DNA from: an uncultured Burkholderiales bacterium
GTDB lineage: Bacteria; Pseudomonadota; Gammaproteobacteria; Burkholderiales; Burkholderiaceae_C
Direction: 5' to 3'
Assembly (NCBI GenBank): GCA_937897495.1
Contig: CALCBL010000223.1
Location: 1 to 7,304 of the forward strand
DNA length: 7,304 nucleotides
Both the position numbers and the translations under genes were made by a program. Numbering within the stretch: position 1 is the stretch's first letter; each line of letters opens with the position of its first letter. The notes under the pieces are model-generated. The model ran no database searches and had not been told where the DNA came from. It worked only from the letters and a program-made list of their open reading frames with translations. This document shows, in pieces, positions 1-7,304 of this stretch.

Positions 1-874
1 CACTGGCTCTTTGCTTGTGTTTGCCATCGGGTGTGCTTTGTGCCTTGTAGCCAAAAGCATCTGCCAAGGCGTGTTGCAAATCAAACACCAATCGATCTTC
101 TCGCCGTTTGGCCAACAAATGAAGCCTTGCACGAATGAGGCTAAGCACGGCTTCATTGCGTTTAATCTGCTTCACTTCTAAGGCCGTAGCCAAGCCTTTG
201 GCGGCCAAATCGTCCCATGTGTGCCCCAAGCCTGCAGCTCTTGAAATCCATAAAATAATTTGAAGGTCTCTGAGACCGCCGGGTGACTCTTTGCAATTGG
301 GTTCAAGAGAGTAGGGCGTGTTTTCAAACTTGTTATGCCGCTGGTTGAGCTCTAGCGTTTTGGCCACAAAGAATGCGTGCGGGTCCATGGCCTCATGGTA
401 GCTTTGCTGAAACTGCTGATACAACTCATGGCTGCCAGCAAGCAGTCGACTTTCAAGCAGCGATGTTTTAACCGTGATGTCTTTTTCGGACTCGTCGATG
501 CAATCTTTCAGAGTGCGAACACTGGAGCCGATTTCTAGGCCACTGTCCCAACAGCTGCCAATGAAGGCTTCTAGCTTGGCTTTCAGAACTGGAGACTCTT
601 CTGCAATGACATTGTCGGGCAGCAAAACCAAGACGTCGACGTCTGAAGATGGGAATAACTCGCCTCGGCCATAACCCCCAACGGCAATCAAAGCCTCGCC
701 TTGCTCAAAACCAGCATTGCGCCAAAGTTGAACAAGCAGTTTGTCTGCGAGTTTGGCCAGACGCCCCAATGTGGGCTTAAGTCCCCGACCATTGGCAGTG
801 CTTTTGTCGATGTGCGACCACAGGGTCTGCTTTTCTTGCCTGTACTTATCCCTCAATGCAGACAAGTCGGTCAT
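1..874 (-). CDS. glnD: PII uridylyltransferase / uridylyl-removing enzyme (GlnD), N-terminal part, cut by the left edge
   Basis: GlnD adds UMP to PII proteins (GlnB/GlnK) when glutamine is low and removes it when glutamine is high, which controls glutamine synthetase and nitrogen gene expression in the cytoplasm. I translated the minus strand from the ATG at 874-872 and found 291 codons with no stop down to position 2. Residues 66-82 carry the nucleotidyltransferase signature GGYGRGELFPSSDVDVL, with the two metal-binding aspartates at 78 and 80. Residues 196-209 read ESPGGLRDLQIILW, a typical GlnD block. The family is usually about 850-900 residues, so the HD (uridylyl-removing) and two ACT (glutamine-sensing) domains lie beyond the left edge and cannot be checked. 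The start is two bases past the map stop and has no clear Shine-Dalgarno sequence, which suggests translational coupling. The visible part shows no frameshift. Confidence 0.95.
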   Translation of the reverse strand, partial: MTDLSALRDKYRQEKQTLWSHIDKSTANGRGLKPTLGRLAKLADKLLVQLWRNAGFEQGEALIAVGGYGRGELFPSSDVDVLVLLPDNVIAEESPVLKAKLEAFIGSCWDSGLEIGSSVRTLKDCIDESEKDITVKTSLLESRLLAGSHELYQQFQQSYHEAMDPHAFFVAKTLELNQRHNKFENTPYSLEPNCKESPGGLRDLQIILWISRAAGLGHTWDDLAAKGLATALEVKQIKRNEAVLSLIRARLHLLAKRREDRLVFDLQHALADAFGYKAQSTPDGKHKQRAS

Positions 875-876
875 GG

Positions 877-1680
877 TCAAGCTTTGACAAAATCAGGAAC
901 AGTCGGGCTTCCAGCTGAAAGTGTGAGCACTTCATAGCCGGTCTCGGTGACCAAAATGGTATGTTCCCATTGAGCGGACAAGCTTCTGTCTTTGGTGACG
1001 ATGGTCCAACCATCGCCCATTTCTTTGATGTCTCGCTTGCCCGCATTGATCATGGGCTCGATGGTGAAAGTCATACCGACTTTGAGTTCATCCAAGGTGC
1101 CAGGTTTTCCATAATGCAAAACTTGCGGTTCTTGGTGAAAGACGCGGCCAATGCCATGACCGCAAAACTCTCGAACAATGGAAAAGCCTAAGTTTTCGGC
1201 GAACTTTTGAATGGCCCATCCAATGTCGCCTAGGTGAGCACCTGGCTTGACCTGTTCAATGCCATGCCACATGGCCTCATAGGTGACAGCGCAAAGACGT
1301 TTGGCGGCAATGGAGGCATCGCCCACAATGAACATGCGGCTTGTGTCACCGTGCCAACCGTCTTTGATGACGGTGATGTCAATGTTGACGATATCGCCTT
1401 TTTTGAGCACCTTGTCGTTGGGAATGCCGTGGCAAACTTGATGGTTGATGGAGGTGCAAATGGACTTAGGGTAGGGCGAGTAACCAGGCGGTTGGTAATT
1501 GAGGGGGGCTGGAATGGTGCCTTGAACTTGAACCATGTAGTCATGGGCCAGTTTGTCCAGTTCGTTGGTTGTGACGCCTGGTTTTACAAAGGGCGTCAAA
1601 TAGTCGAGTACTTCAGATGCTAGGCGTCCGGCAACGCGCATGCCGGTGGCGCCATCAGTGTCTTTAAGGGTGATTGTCAT
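877..1680 (-). CDS. map: Type I methionine aminopeptidase
   Basis: This cytoplasmic metallo-enzyme removes the initiator methionine from new proteins when the second residue is small. From the ATG at 1680-1678 it is 267 residues, the usual bacterial type I length without an N-terminal extension. All five metal ligands and the catalytic histidine are visible: His84 (in VCHGIPND), Asp101, Asp112 (in WHGDTSRMF), His175 (in FCGHGIGR), Glu208 (in TFTIEPMI) and Glu239 (in QWEHTILV). They match the E. coli pattern 79/97/108/171/204/235 with a shift of four to five. A TTG two codons upstream (1686-1684) is an alternative start. The GGAGG at 1702-1698 lies 11 bases before that TTG and 17 before the ATG, so spacing favours TTG, while the family's usual N-terminus favours ATG. 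glnD follows after two bases, so the two genes are probably one transcript. Confidence 0.96.
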   Translation of the reverse strand: MTITLKDTDGATGMRVAGRLASEVLDYLTPFVKPGVTTNELDKLAHDYMVQVQGTIPAPLNYQPPGYSPYPKSICTSINHQVCHGIPNDKVLKKGDIVNIDITVIKDGWHGDTSRMFIVGDASIAAKRLCAVTYEAMWHGIEQVKPGAHLGDIGWAIQKFAENLGFSIVREFCGHGIGRVFHQEPQVLHYGKPGTLDELKVGMTFTIEPMINAGKRDIKEMGDGWTIVTKDRSLSAQWEHTILVTETGYEVLTLSAGSPTVPDFVKA

Positions 1681-1697
1681 GGGCAAGATTATCCCAT

Positions 1698-1702
1698 CCT
1701 CC
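1698..1702 (-). promoter_or_regulatory. Shine-Dalgarno sequence of map
   Basis: GGAGG on the minus strand is a strong ribosome binding site. It lies 11 bases upstream of the TTG at 1686 and 17 upstream of the ATG at 1680. An ATG directly abutting it (1697-1695) reads Met-Gly-stop and cannot be the gene start. The unusual spacing leaves the true map start undecided. Confidence 0.6.
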
Positions 1703-1727
1703 GTCCAATTTTGCAGAAATGAGCAGC

Positions 1728-1772
1728 GTCAGCGGTTAAAATAATGCTTCGTTCAATGCCCCAGTCAGCGGT
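1728..1772. repeat. Pair of 9-base direct repeats, GTCAGCGGT
   Basis: GTCAGCGGT occurs at 1728-1736 and again at 1764-1772, with starts 36 bases apart. The first copy abuts the candidate -10 box for purL (1737-1742). The repeat could be a paired binding site for a regulator, or chance. No inverted symmetry is seen within each copy. Confidence 0.5.
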
Positions 1773-1811
1773 ATTTGAGACACTGTTCCCTCTTGCCCTC
1801 AAGGCCACCCC

Positions 1812-4800
1812 GTGACCCTGCAAACTGTTATTTTAGAAGGCGGCAACGCCCTCAGCGATTTTCGCATCCAGCAATTGCTACCCCGGTTGCAAGTTCATTG
1901 CCCTGAAATTAGGGCGCTGACAGGCCAGTATTTGCATTTGGTCGCCAGTGCTTCACCCTTTGACGATCAGAAAAAGTCGGTTTTGTCTCAGCTCCTCACG
2001 TATGGTGAGCCATTCACCGCAGCGTCATCGATCTCTTCTACAGCCCTTCAAATTTTTGTATCGCCAAGGCTTGGCACGGTCTCGCCTTGGGCTTCGAAAG
2101 CCACTGACATCGCCCACAACTGCGGGTTGATGGTTCGCCGAATTGAACGCTTGCTTGTGTATTCATTGCATTTTAAAAGTGCTTCAGCGGCCAAAGCCAC
2201 TTCGGCTGAAACGCTCTTGAAGTTGTCAGACTTGCTGCACGACAGAATGACCGAATCCATTCTTGCAAAACGAGAAGATGCCTTGGCCCTTTTTACGGAG
2301 TTGCAGGCTCAATCACTTTTGCACGTTGATGTGCTGGTGGGTGGCCGCGAAGCCTTGGTCAAAGCCAACCAAGAATTTGGCCTGGCATTGGCAGAAGACG
2401 AAATTGATTATCTTTTGAGTTCATTCAAACAATTGGGCCGAAACCCCAGTGACGTTGAACTGATGATGTTTGCGCAAGCCAACAGCGAGCATTGCAGACA
2501 CAAAATTTTCAATGCGCAATTCACCATTGATGGACAAGACCAAGCGCACAGTTTGTTTGGCATGATTCGACATACCCATCAACAAAATCCACAGCACACG
2601 GTTGTGGCTTATTCCGACAACGCGTCTGTCATGGCAGGTCATGAAGTCGAGCGTTTTGTGGCGAAACAGGGCGGCGTCTATCAAAAAGAAAAAGCGCTTC
2701 ACCATGTGCTGATGAAGGTCGAAACTCACAACCACCCAACCGCTATTTCCCCCTTCCCGGGCGCCTCCACCGGCGCTGGCGGCGAAATTCGGGATGAAGG
2801 CGCAACAGGTCGCGGATCTAAACCCAAAGCGGGTTTGACAGGTTTTACAGTCTCAAAATTGTGGGATAGCCCCAATGGAAAACCAGAACACATTGCCAGC
2901 GCCCTGCAAATCATGACAGAAGGTCCTTTGGGCGGCGCAGCGTTCAACAACGAATTTGGCCGGCCCAATTTGTTGGGCTATTTTCGCGAATACGAGCAAG
3001 TCGTCGACGGCGTGGTTCGGGGCTACCACAAGCCCATCATGATTGCGGGTGGCTTGGGGGTCATTGACGATGTTCAAACGCAAAAAATTCTATTCCCTGC
3101 TGGCACGCTTTTGATTCAATTGGGAGGTCCTGGCATGCTCATCGGCATGGGCGGCAGTGCGGCCAGTTCAATGGCCTCTGGCGCCAATGCTGCCAACTTA
3201 GACTTTGACTCCGTGCAACGCGGCAATCCTGAAATTGAAAGACGGGCTCAGGAAGTCATTAACCATTGTTGGGTCATGGGCCATGACAATCCTATTTTGG
3301 CGATTCACGATGTAGGTGCGGGCGGTTTGTCCAATGCGTTTCCAGAATTAACAAACGATGCAGGTCGAGGCGCACGTTTTGATTTGCGTGCTGTGCCCTT
3401 AGAGGCATCTGGCCTCTCACCCAAAGAGATCTGGTCAAATGAAAGTCAAGAGCGTTATGTCTTGGCCATTGCGCCTGCATCGCTTGATTTATTCAAATCG
3501 TTTTGCCAAAGAGAGCGTTGCCCGTTTGCGGTAGTAGGTGTTGCCACCGAAGAGCGCCAATTGGTTTTGACAGATGAGCTTGCAGCTGTCGAGGGCCTGA
3601 AACATCCTGTGAACATGCCCATGAATGTGTTGTTGGGCAAGCCGCCCAAAATGCATCGCGATGTCACTTCTGTGCAGCGCAACACCACGCCTGTGAATCT
3701 CACTGGTGTGAGTTTGCAAGAGTCCATCTTGAATGTGCTCAGTCATCCGACAGTTGCATCAAAAAGATTTCTCATCACCATTGGCGATCGCACTGTGGGC
3801 GGTTTAACTCACCGAGATCAAATGGTGGGGCCATGGCAAGTGCCGGTGGCCGATTGTGCGGTGACATTGGCAGACTATCAAGGCTTCAAAGGGGAGGCCA
3901 TGAGCATGGGCGAACGCACGCCTTTGGCCAGCGTCGATGCAGCAGCATCGGGCCGCATGGCAGTGGCCGAGGCCATTACCAATTTGTTGGCGGCCCCCAT
4001 TGAACTTGATCGCGTCAAACTCAGCGCCAACTGGATGGCTGCGTGTGGCGAGCCTGGCGAAGATGCGGCACTTTATGAAACCGTGAAGGCTGTAGGTCTT
4101 GAATTGTGTCCTGCCTTGGGTATTTCCATTCCAGTGGGCAAAGACAGTTTGTCGATGAAAACACAATGGTCACACGCGGGTGTGGCGCACAAGGTTACTT
4201 CGCCTGTGAGTTTGATCGTGAGTGCCTTTGCCAGCTTGCAAGATGTGCGCGGTACCTTGACGCCGCAGTTGAACGCCAGCCTGACAGACACCTCCTTGAT
4301 TTTGATTGACCTAGGCCAAGGACAAAGCCGCATGGGCGGCAGTATTTTGAGTCAAGTTCTGAATCAATCAGGCGACCGAGTTCCCGATCTGGATGCGCCG
4401 GAAAACTTGGTGAATCTGGTCAAGGTCATTAACTTGCTACGCTCCCAAGGCAAAATTTTGGCCTATCACGATCGCAGTGATGGCGGCTTGCTAAGCACCG
4501 TGGCAGAAATGTGTTTTGCAGGTCAAGTGGGCGTCGCCCTCAATCTAGACATGTTGGTCACAGAAGGCGATGGTATTTCTGACAGCCGCGCTGAGTATGG
4601 CGATGCCAAAAATTGGGCGCAACAAGTCAGTGCGCGAAGAGAAGAATTGACCCTCAAAGCCTTGTTCAATGAAGAGTTGGGTGTCGTCATTCAAATTGCA
4701 ACCCAAGACCGTACAGAGGTGATGCAGGCCTTGCGGGAGCACAGTCTCTCCAAGCACAGTCATGTTGTCGGCAAAACGCGGCCAGCCCATTCAGCCATTG

Positions 4801-5801
4801 ACAAAGGTGTGGGTGCTTTGAGTATTTGGCGCGATACCAAAGAAATTTTCACTGCCAAGGTAGAAGACTTGCACCAAGTGTGGGACAGCGTCAGCTGGAA
4901 AATTTGCCAGCAGCGCGATAACGCTGTTTGCGCTGATATGGAGCATGCAGGTGTTGGCAAATTGAACAATCCTGGCTTGCATGTTTCGCTCAGCTTTAAG
5001 CCGGAAGACAATGTGGCAGCACCTTGGCTCAATTTGGCCAAACCTCGCGTTGCCATTTTGCGGGAGCAAGGTGTTAACTCTCATGTCGAGATGGCCTATG
5101 CTTTTACGCAAGCAGGATTCGAAGCGCATGACGTTCACATGACTGACTTGCAAACAGGCCGTGTGAGTTTGAAAGACTTCCAAGGACTGGTGGCTTGCGG
5201 TGGTTTCAGTTATGGCGACACATTAGGTGCTGGCATTGGTTGGGCCCGCAGCATCACTTTCAATCCCTTGTTGTCCGATGAATTTAAGGCTTACTTTTCA
5301 CGCACAGACACTTTTGGTTTAGGTGTTTGCAATGGCTGCCAAATGTTTGCCGAACTGGCCGACATCATTCCGGGTGCACAACATTGGCCAAGATTCACCA
5401 CCAATCAAAGTGAGCGCTTCGAAGCCAGACTTTCAATGGTTGAAGTTTTGCCATCGCCCAGTCTTTTCTTCCAAGACATGGCTGGAAGCCGCATGCCCAT
5501 TGCGGTAGCGCATGGTGAAGGTTTTGCCAACTTCAAGTTTCGTGGCAATGCGCAACAAGCCATTGCGGCCATGCGCTTTGTTGACAACACGGGTGCAGTG
5601 TCAGAAAACTATCCTGCCAATCCCAATGGCAGTCCTGCGGGACTGACAGCTGTGACCACGCCTGATGGACGCTTTACAGCCATGATGCCGCACCCAGAGC
5701 GGGTGTTTCGCAATGTTCAGATGAGCTATACACCCGAGGATGTTTCGGCGTTCAGCCCGTGGCTCAGAATGTGGCAAAACGCAAGGCGTTGGGTTCAGTA
5801 A
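1812..5801 (+). CDS. purL: Phosphoribosylformylglycinamidine (FGAM) synthase, large single-chain type
   Basis: This enzyme carries out the fourth step of purine synthesis in the cytoplasm: FGAR + glutamine + ATP gives FGAM + glutamate. The protein is 1329 residues, slightly longer than the roughly 1295 of E. coli. In order it has an N-terminal PurS-like domain, a linker with NSEHCRHK (224-231), and a double ATP-binding synthetase core beginning near [15 protein letters not shown] (303-317). A class I glutaminase domain begins near residue 1075, with nucleophile Cys1173 (in GVCNGCQMF), His1294 and Glu1296 (in MMPHPERVF); the triad is therefore complete. The start is GTG: an in-frame stop lies at 1776-1778 and no ATG, GTG or TTG falls between it and 1812. 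AAGG at 1801-1804, seven bases upstream, is a weak but well-placed ribosome binding site. Compared with E. coli there is an insertion around residues 914-945. It stands as a single gene, divergent from map and ending at a hairpin terminator. Confidence 0.98.
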   Translation: MTLQTVILEGGNALSDFRIQQLLPRLQVHCPEIRALTGQYLHLVASASPFDDQKKSVLSQLLTYGEPFTAASSISSTALQIFVSPRLGTVSPWASKATDIAHNCGLMVRRIERLLVYSLHFKSASAAKATSAETLLKLSDLLHDRMTESILAKREDALALFTELQAQSLLHVDVLVGGREALVKANQEFGLALAEDEIDYLLSSFKQLGRNPSDVELMMFAQANSEHCRHKIFNAQFTIDGQDQAHSLFGMIRHTHQQNPQHTVVAYSDNASVMAGHEVERFVAKQGGVYQKEKALHHVLMKVETHNHPTAISPFPGASTGAGGEIRDEGATGRGSKPKAGLTGFTVSKLWDSPNGKPEHIASALQIMTEGPLGGAAFNNEFGRPNLLGYFREYEQVVDGVVRGYHKPIMIAGGLGVIDDVQTQKILFPAGTLLIQLGGPGMLIGMGGSAASSMASGANAANLDFDSVQRGNPEIERRAQEVINHCWVMGHDNPILAIHDVGAGGLSNAFPELTNDAGRGARFDLRAVPLEASGLSPKEIWSNESQERYVLAIAPASLDLFKSFCQRERCPFAVVGVATEERQLVLTDELAAVEGLKHPVNMPMNVLLGKPPKMHRDVTSVQRNTTPVNLTGVSLQESILNVLSHPTVASKRFLITIGDRTVGGLTHRDQMVGPWQVPVADCAVTLADYQGFKGEAMSMGERTPLASVDAAASGRMAVAEAITNLLAAPIELDRVKLSANWMAACGEPGEDAALYETVKAVGLELCPALGISIPVGKDSLSMKTQWSHAGVAHKVTSPVSLIVSAFASLQDVRGTLTPQLNASLTDTSLILIDLGQGQSRMGGSILSQVLNQSGDRVPDLDAPENLVNLVKVINLLRSQGKILAYHDRSDGGLLSTVAEMCFAGQVGVALNLDMLVTEGDGISDSRAEYGDAKNWAQQVSARREELTLKALFNEELGVVIQIATQDRTEVMQALREHSLSKHSHVVGKTRPAHSAIDKGVGALSIWRDTKEIFTAKVEDLHQVWDSVSWKICQQRDNAVCADMEHAGVGKLNNPGLHVSLSFKPEDNVAAPWLNLAKPRVAILREQGVNSHVEMAYAFTQAGFEAHDVHMTDLQTGRVSLKDFQGLVACGGFSYGDTLGAGIGWARSITFNPLLSDEFKAYFSRTDTFGLGVCNGCQMFAELADIIPGAQHWPRFTTNQSERFEARLSMVEVLPSPSLFFQDMAGSRMPIAVAHGEGFANFKFRGNAQQAIAAMRFVDNTGAVSENYPANPNGSPAGLTAVTTPDGRFTAMMPHPERVFRNVQMSYTPEDVSAFSPWLRMWQNARRWVQ

Positions 5802-5838
5802 AAAAGCACTTGGACTGTGAAGTCCTAAGTGCTTTATT
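5800..5838. terminator. Bidirectional intrinsic terminator between purL and the isomerase gene
   Basis: AAAGCACTTGGACT (5803-5816) pairs with AGTCC plus AAGTGCTTT (5821-5825 and 5827-5835), leaving one bulged T at 5826. This gives a 14-pair stem closed by a GTGA loop of the stable GNRA type. Read leftward, the stem is followed by six Ts (complement of 5800-5805), a strong end signal for the yciB-bolA-isomerase transcript. Read rightward, the T tract (TTTATT) is partly inside the stem and weaker, but it should still serve purL. The leftward T tract overlaps the purL stop codon. Confidence 0.88.
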
Positions 5839-5841
5839 CAA

Positions 5842-5861
5842 TGCCCTTGACTATCAGGGCA
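5842..5861. other. Small hairpin upstream of the main terminator on the isomerase transcript
   Basis: TGCCCT (5842-5847) and AGGGCA (5856-5861) form a six-pair stem around an eight-base loop; two more pairs are possible inside it with one bulged T. There is no T run on either strand, so it is not a standard terminator. It may stabilise the 3' end of the minus-strand transcript or act as a backup. Next to it the hexamer TCGAAG is repeated in tandem (5864-5875). Confidence 0.4.
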
Positions 5862-5879
5862 GTTCGAAGTCGAAGATCT

Positions 5880-6653
5880 TTATTTGACCTTTGCTTTTGC
5901 GCGCAAATCTTCTTGGAATTTGCCCAGTTTAGATTGGGTCAGTTGTTGGGTAATTTGAGGTTTCACCTCATCCAATGGCGGCAACTGTGCTTCACGCACG
6001 TCATCGACACGAATGATGTGAAAGCCGAATTGGCTCTTGACCGGGGTCTCAGTGAGTTGGCCTTTTTCAAGCTTGATCATGGCATTGGAAAACTCAGGGA
6101 CGTAACTGGCTGCACTGGCCCAATCCAAATCGCCACCATTGGCGCCAGAGCCTGGGTCTTTAGAAGCTTTCTTCGCCAAGTCTTCAAATTTGCCACCCTT
6201 TTTCAGGTCAGCAATCAGGGCCTTGGCTTCGTCTTCTTTTTCAACCAAGATGTGACGTGCACGGTATTCCTTGCCACCATTGGCTGCAACAAATTTGTCA
6301 TACTCGCCTTTGATTTCGGCGTCGGTCACTGGATTTTTCTTCTGGAAGTTGGCAAACAACTCACGAATCAAAAGGCTCTGACGGGCCAACTCTAACTGCG
6401 CTTTGTAGTCTTCGCTGGCGTCTAAGCCACGTTTGCGAGCTTCTTGCATGAAGATTTCACGGGCAATGAGTTCTTCTTTGATCTGTGCCAAGATTTCTGG
6501 GGTGACGGGTCTGCCAGAGCGCTCAACTTGCTGCTTCAGAACCTCAACACGAGAGCTGGGCACAGGCTTGCCGTTGACCACTGCCAAATTCTGCGCCATT
6601 GCAGAGAAGCTCAATGCAGCGACCAAGCTCAAGGCCAATTTCGAAAGTTTCAT
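5880..6653 (-). CDS. Secreted parvulin-type peptidyl-prolyl cis-trans isomerase
   Basis: The protein is predicted to catalyse cis-trans isomerisation at proline bonds and to help proteins fold in the periplasm. It has 257 residues. Residues 1-20 form a Sec signal peptide: Lys near the start, a hydrophobic stretch (LALSLVAALSF), and a cleavage site after AMA, leaving Gln21 as the first mature residue. Residues about 23-110 are a helical SurA/PrsA-like N-terminal region. Residues about 130-220 are one parvulin domain, with conserved ARHILV (132-137), GGDLDW (173-178) and FGFHIIRV (209-216). The start is the ATG at 6653-6651, with AGGA six bases upstream. It is the last gene of a leftward cluster, 25 bases after the BolA gene, and it ends at the bidirectional hairpin. 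It has a single parvulin domain, so it is not SurA proper. I give no symbol because several paralogous names exist for this group. Confidence 0.93.
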   Translation of the reverse strand: MKLSKLALSLVAALSFSAMAQNLAVVNGKPVPSSRVEVLKQQVERSGRPVTPEILAQIKEELIAREIFMQEARKRGLDASEDYKAQLELARQSLLIRELFANFQKKNPVTDAEIKGEYDKFVAANGGKEYRARHILVEKEDEAKALIADLKKGGKFEDLAKKASKDPGSGANGGDLDWASAASYVPEFSNAMIKLEKGQLTETPVKSQFGFHIIRVDDVREAQLPPLDEVKPQITQQLTQSKLGKFQEDLRAKAKVK

Positions 6654-6678
6654 CAGATTCCTCAGATTGCAATTAAAT

Positions 6679-6972
6679 TTAGTTGGATCGAAATTCTATG
6701 GCCAGGGCATGGAGACCGTTGTCCAAGAATTCTTGGAGCGAATCATACACAAGGCGATGACGCTGCACGCGGTTGAGCTTTTCAAAATGAGAAGAAGCAA
6801 TCAAAACCCTGAAATGGCTGTTGAGGCCCGACTCACTGGCGCCGGAATGACCTGCGTGCTGCGCACTTTCATCAATGACCTCTAAAAAGCTGGGCTCAAA
6901 GCTGTTTGTCAAGGCGGCCACCATGAGGGGTTGCCATGAGGTATCGGTGGGGAGATTTGTTTTCAGATTCAT
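6679..6972 (-). CDS. bolA: BolA-family protein
   Basis: BolA proteins are small cytoplasmic partners of monothiol glutaredoxins that share a [2Fe-2S] cluster, and some act in stress and cell-shape control. The protein is 97 residues, normal for the family. Visible marks are EVIDES (31-36), HAGH (39-42), the helix motif NRVQRHRLVY (67-76) and GLHALAI (86-92), whose His88 is the conserved C-terminal histidine linked to cluster binding in the family. There is no cysteine in the protein. The ATG start (6972-6970) lies nine bases after the yciB stop and has no clear Shine-Dalgarno sequence, so coupling to yciB is likely. Met17 is a less likely alternative start. Whether it is the BolA or the IbaG type cannot be settled by eye; the RVQRHRLVY block fits the BolA type. 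Confidence 0.9.
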   Translation of the reverse strand: MNLKTNLPTDTSWQPLMVAALTNSFEPSFLEVIDESAQHAGHSGASESGLNSHFRVLIASSHFEKLNRVQRHRLVYDSLQEFLDNGLHALAIEFRSN

Positions 6973-6981
6973 GCTTGAGCT

Positions 6982-7304
6982 TTACTTGGTGGCTTCGTCA
7001 TCAGCGGTAGAATCTGAGGGAAGCACGTGTTTAGCGATGTAAATGCCGGTTCCAACAATGAAGGTCAGAGGGAATATATAGCCCCAAATTTTGAAATTCA
7101 CCCATTCATCCGTACTGAATTCATAAGCCACGTAGGCGTTGGTCGTCGCCATGAAAATACAGTATCCAATCCAAGACACACTCAAAGTTTGCCAATTGGC
7201 GTCGGGTAAATTGACCTGACTGCCAAGCATTGTTTTTAAGATATTCTTTTTGAGAACCAATTGAGAGAAAAACAAAGCCAAGGCCATGCAACTGTAAAGC
7301 AGCG
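6982..7304 (-). CDS. yciB: Inner membrane septation protein A (YciB/IspZ family), C-terminal part, cut by the right edge
   Basis: YciB is a small multi-pass inner membrane protein tied to cell-envelope elongation and division; its exact activity is not settled. The window holds 106 C-terminal codons and the stop. The frame stays open through the right edge, so the Met at 7287 is internal. Three hydrophobic stretches are visible: the remnant up to LALFFSQLVL (about 7302-7252), a segment LSVSWIGYCIFMATTNAYVA (about 7185-7126) and IWGYIFPLTFIVGTGIYIA (about 7089-7033). Between the last two is the family block FSTDEWVNFKIWG, close to the WVNFK of E. coli YciB. The tail is charged and polar (PSDSTADDEATK). 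The family is about 180 residues, so roughly 75 N-terminal residues are missing. It is the first visible gene of the leftward cluster with bolA and the isomerase; the promoter is off the window. Confidence 0.92.
   Translation of the reverse strand, partial: LLYSCMALALFFSQLVLKKNILKTMLGSQVNLPDANWQTLSVSWIGYCIFMATTNAYVAYEFSTDEWVNFKIWGYIFPLTFIVGTGIYIAKHVLPSDSTADDEATK

Larger units (their letters stand above)
1681..1811. promoter_or_regulatory. Divergent intergenic region between map and purL
   Basis: This is the only non-coding stretch from which both map-glnD (leftward) and purL (rightward) can be started inside the window, so promoters for both are expected here. The most AT-rich patch is TTAAAATAAT at 1736-1745. 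On the plus strand TAAAAT (1737-1742) matches a sigma-70 -10 box at five of six bases, but I see no good -35 at normal spacing; TTGCAG at 1711-1716 is 20 bases away. For the minus strand I see only weak candidates. The 9-base direct repeat GTCAGCGGT occurs at 1728-1736 and 1764-1772. I do not recognise a known operator. Confidence 0.4.

Noticed and set aside
1..874. Possible broken or missing gene at the left edge
   Set aside because: Codon-by-codon reading of the minus strand shows an unbroken GlnD frame of 291 codons; it is only cut by the window edge.
1234..1623. A 129-codon plus-strand frame inside map
   Set aside because: It is the mirror of a map coding region whose metal ligands are all intact. 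It resembles no family and has no supporting start signals.
1681..1811. Possible riboswitch upstream of purL
   Set aside because: The likely leader is short, about 60 bases after the candidate -10, and I see no purine-aptamer-like conserved junction or following terminator hairpin.
3804..5183. Several minus-strand frames of 80-130 codons inside purL
   Set aside because: purL is one uninterrupted frame with complete domains. The minus-strand frames have no coherent motifs.
5829..6395. A 188-codon open frame on the plus strand opposite the isomerase gene
   Set aside because: It is antisense to a clear parvulin gene with a signal peptide and all family motifs. Its translation shows no recognisable domain, and it starts inside the terminator hairpin.
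6433..6885. Overlapping plus-strand frames across the isomerase and BolA genes
   Set aside because: They span two well-supported minus-strand genes and the gap between them. The amino acid composition is that of an antisense shadow.

Overview
This window reads as an ordinary chromosomal housekeeping segment from a betaproteobacterium. The protein sequences look most like Burkholderiales, and probably a mid-GC Comamonadaceae such as the freshwater Limnohabitans/Rhodoferax type. That placement comes from remembered family sequences, the gene order and a GC content that looks near 50% by eye; no database search was run. There are no mobile elements, tRNA or rRNA genes, CRISPR arrays or phage genes.

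Layout. Positions 1-874 (minus) hold the N-terminal third of glnD, the PII uridylyltransferase, which runs off the left edge. Two bases upstream of its start is the stop of map, methionine aminopeptidase (minus, to 1680). Positions 1681-1811 are a divergent intergenic region that must hold the start signals for map-glnD on one side and purL on the other. purL (1812-5801, plus) is a complete large-type FGAM synthase and fills more than half of the window. Positions 5802-5879 lie between convergent genes and contain a strong bidirectional hairpin terminator plus a second small hairpin. A three-gene minus-strand cluster follows, transcribed from right to left: yciB (septation protein A, N-terminus off the right edge), a BolA-family gene, and a secreted parvulin-type peptidyl-prolyl isomerase. 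The gaps between them are 9 and 25 bases.

How the genes relate. map and glnD are packed tightly enough to be co-transcribed and translationally coupled. GlnD senses glutamine and sets the state of PII proteins, while PurL on the opposite side consumes glutamine in purine synthesis; any shared control is only inference. yciB, bolA and the isomerase form a plausible envelope and stress operon that ends at the terminator shared with purL.

I found no previously undescribed system. The points worth a second look are modest: a direct repeat in the divergent promoter region, a roughly 28-residue insertion in PurL compared with the remembered E. coli enzyme, the two-hairpin convergent terminator region, and an ambiguous map start.
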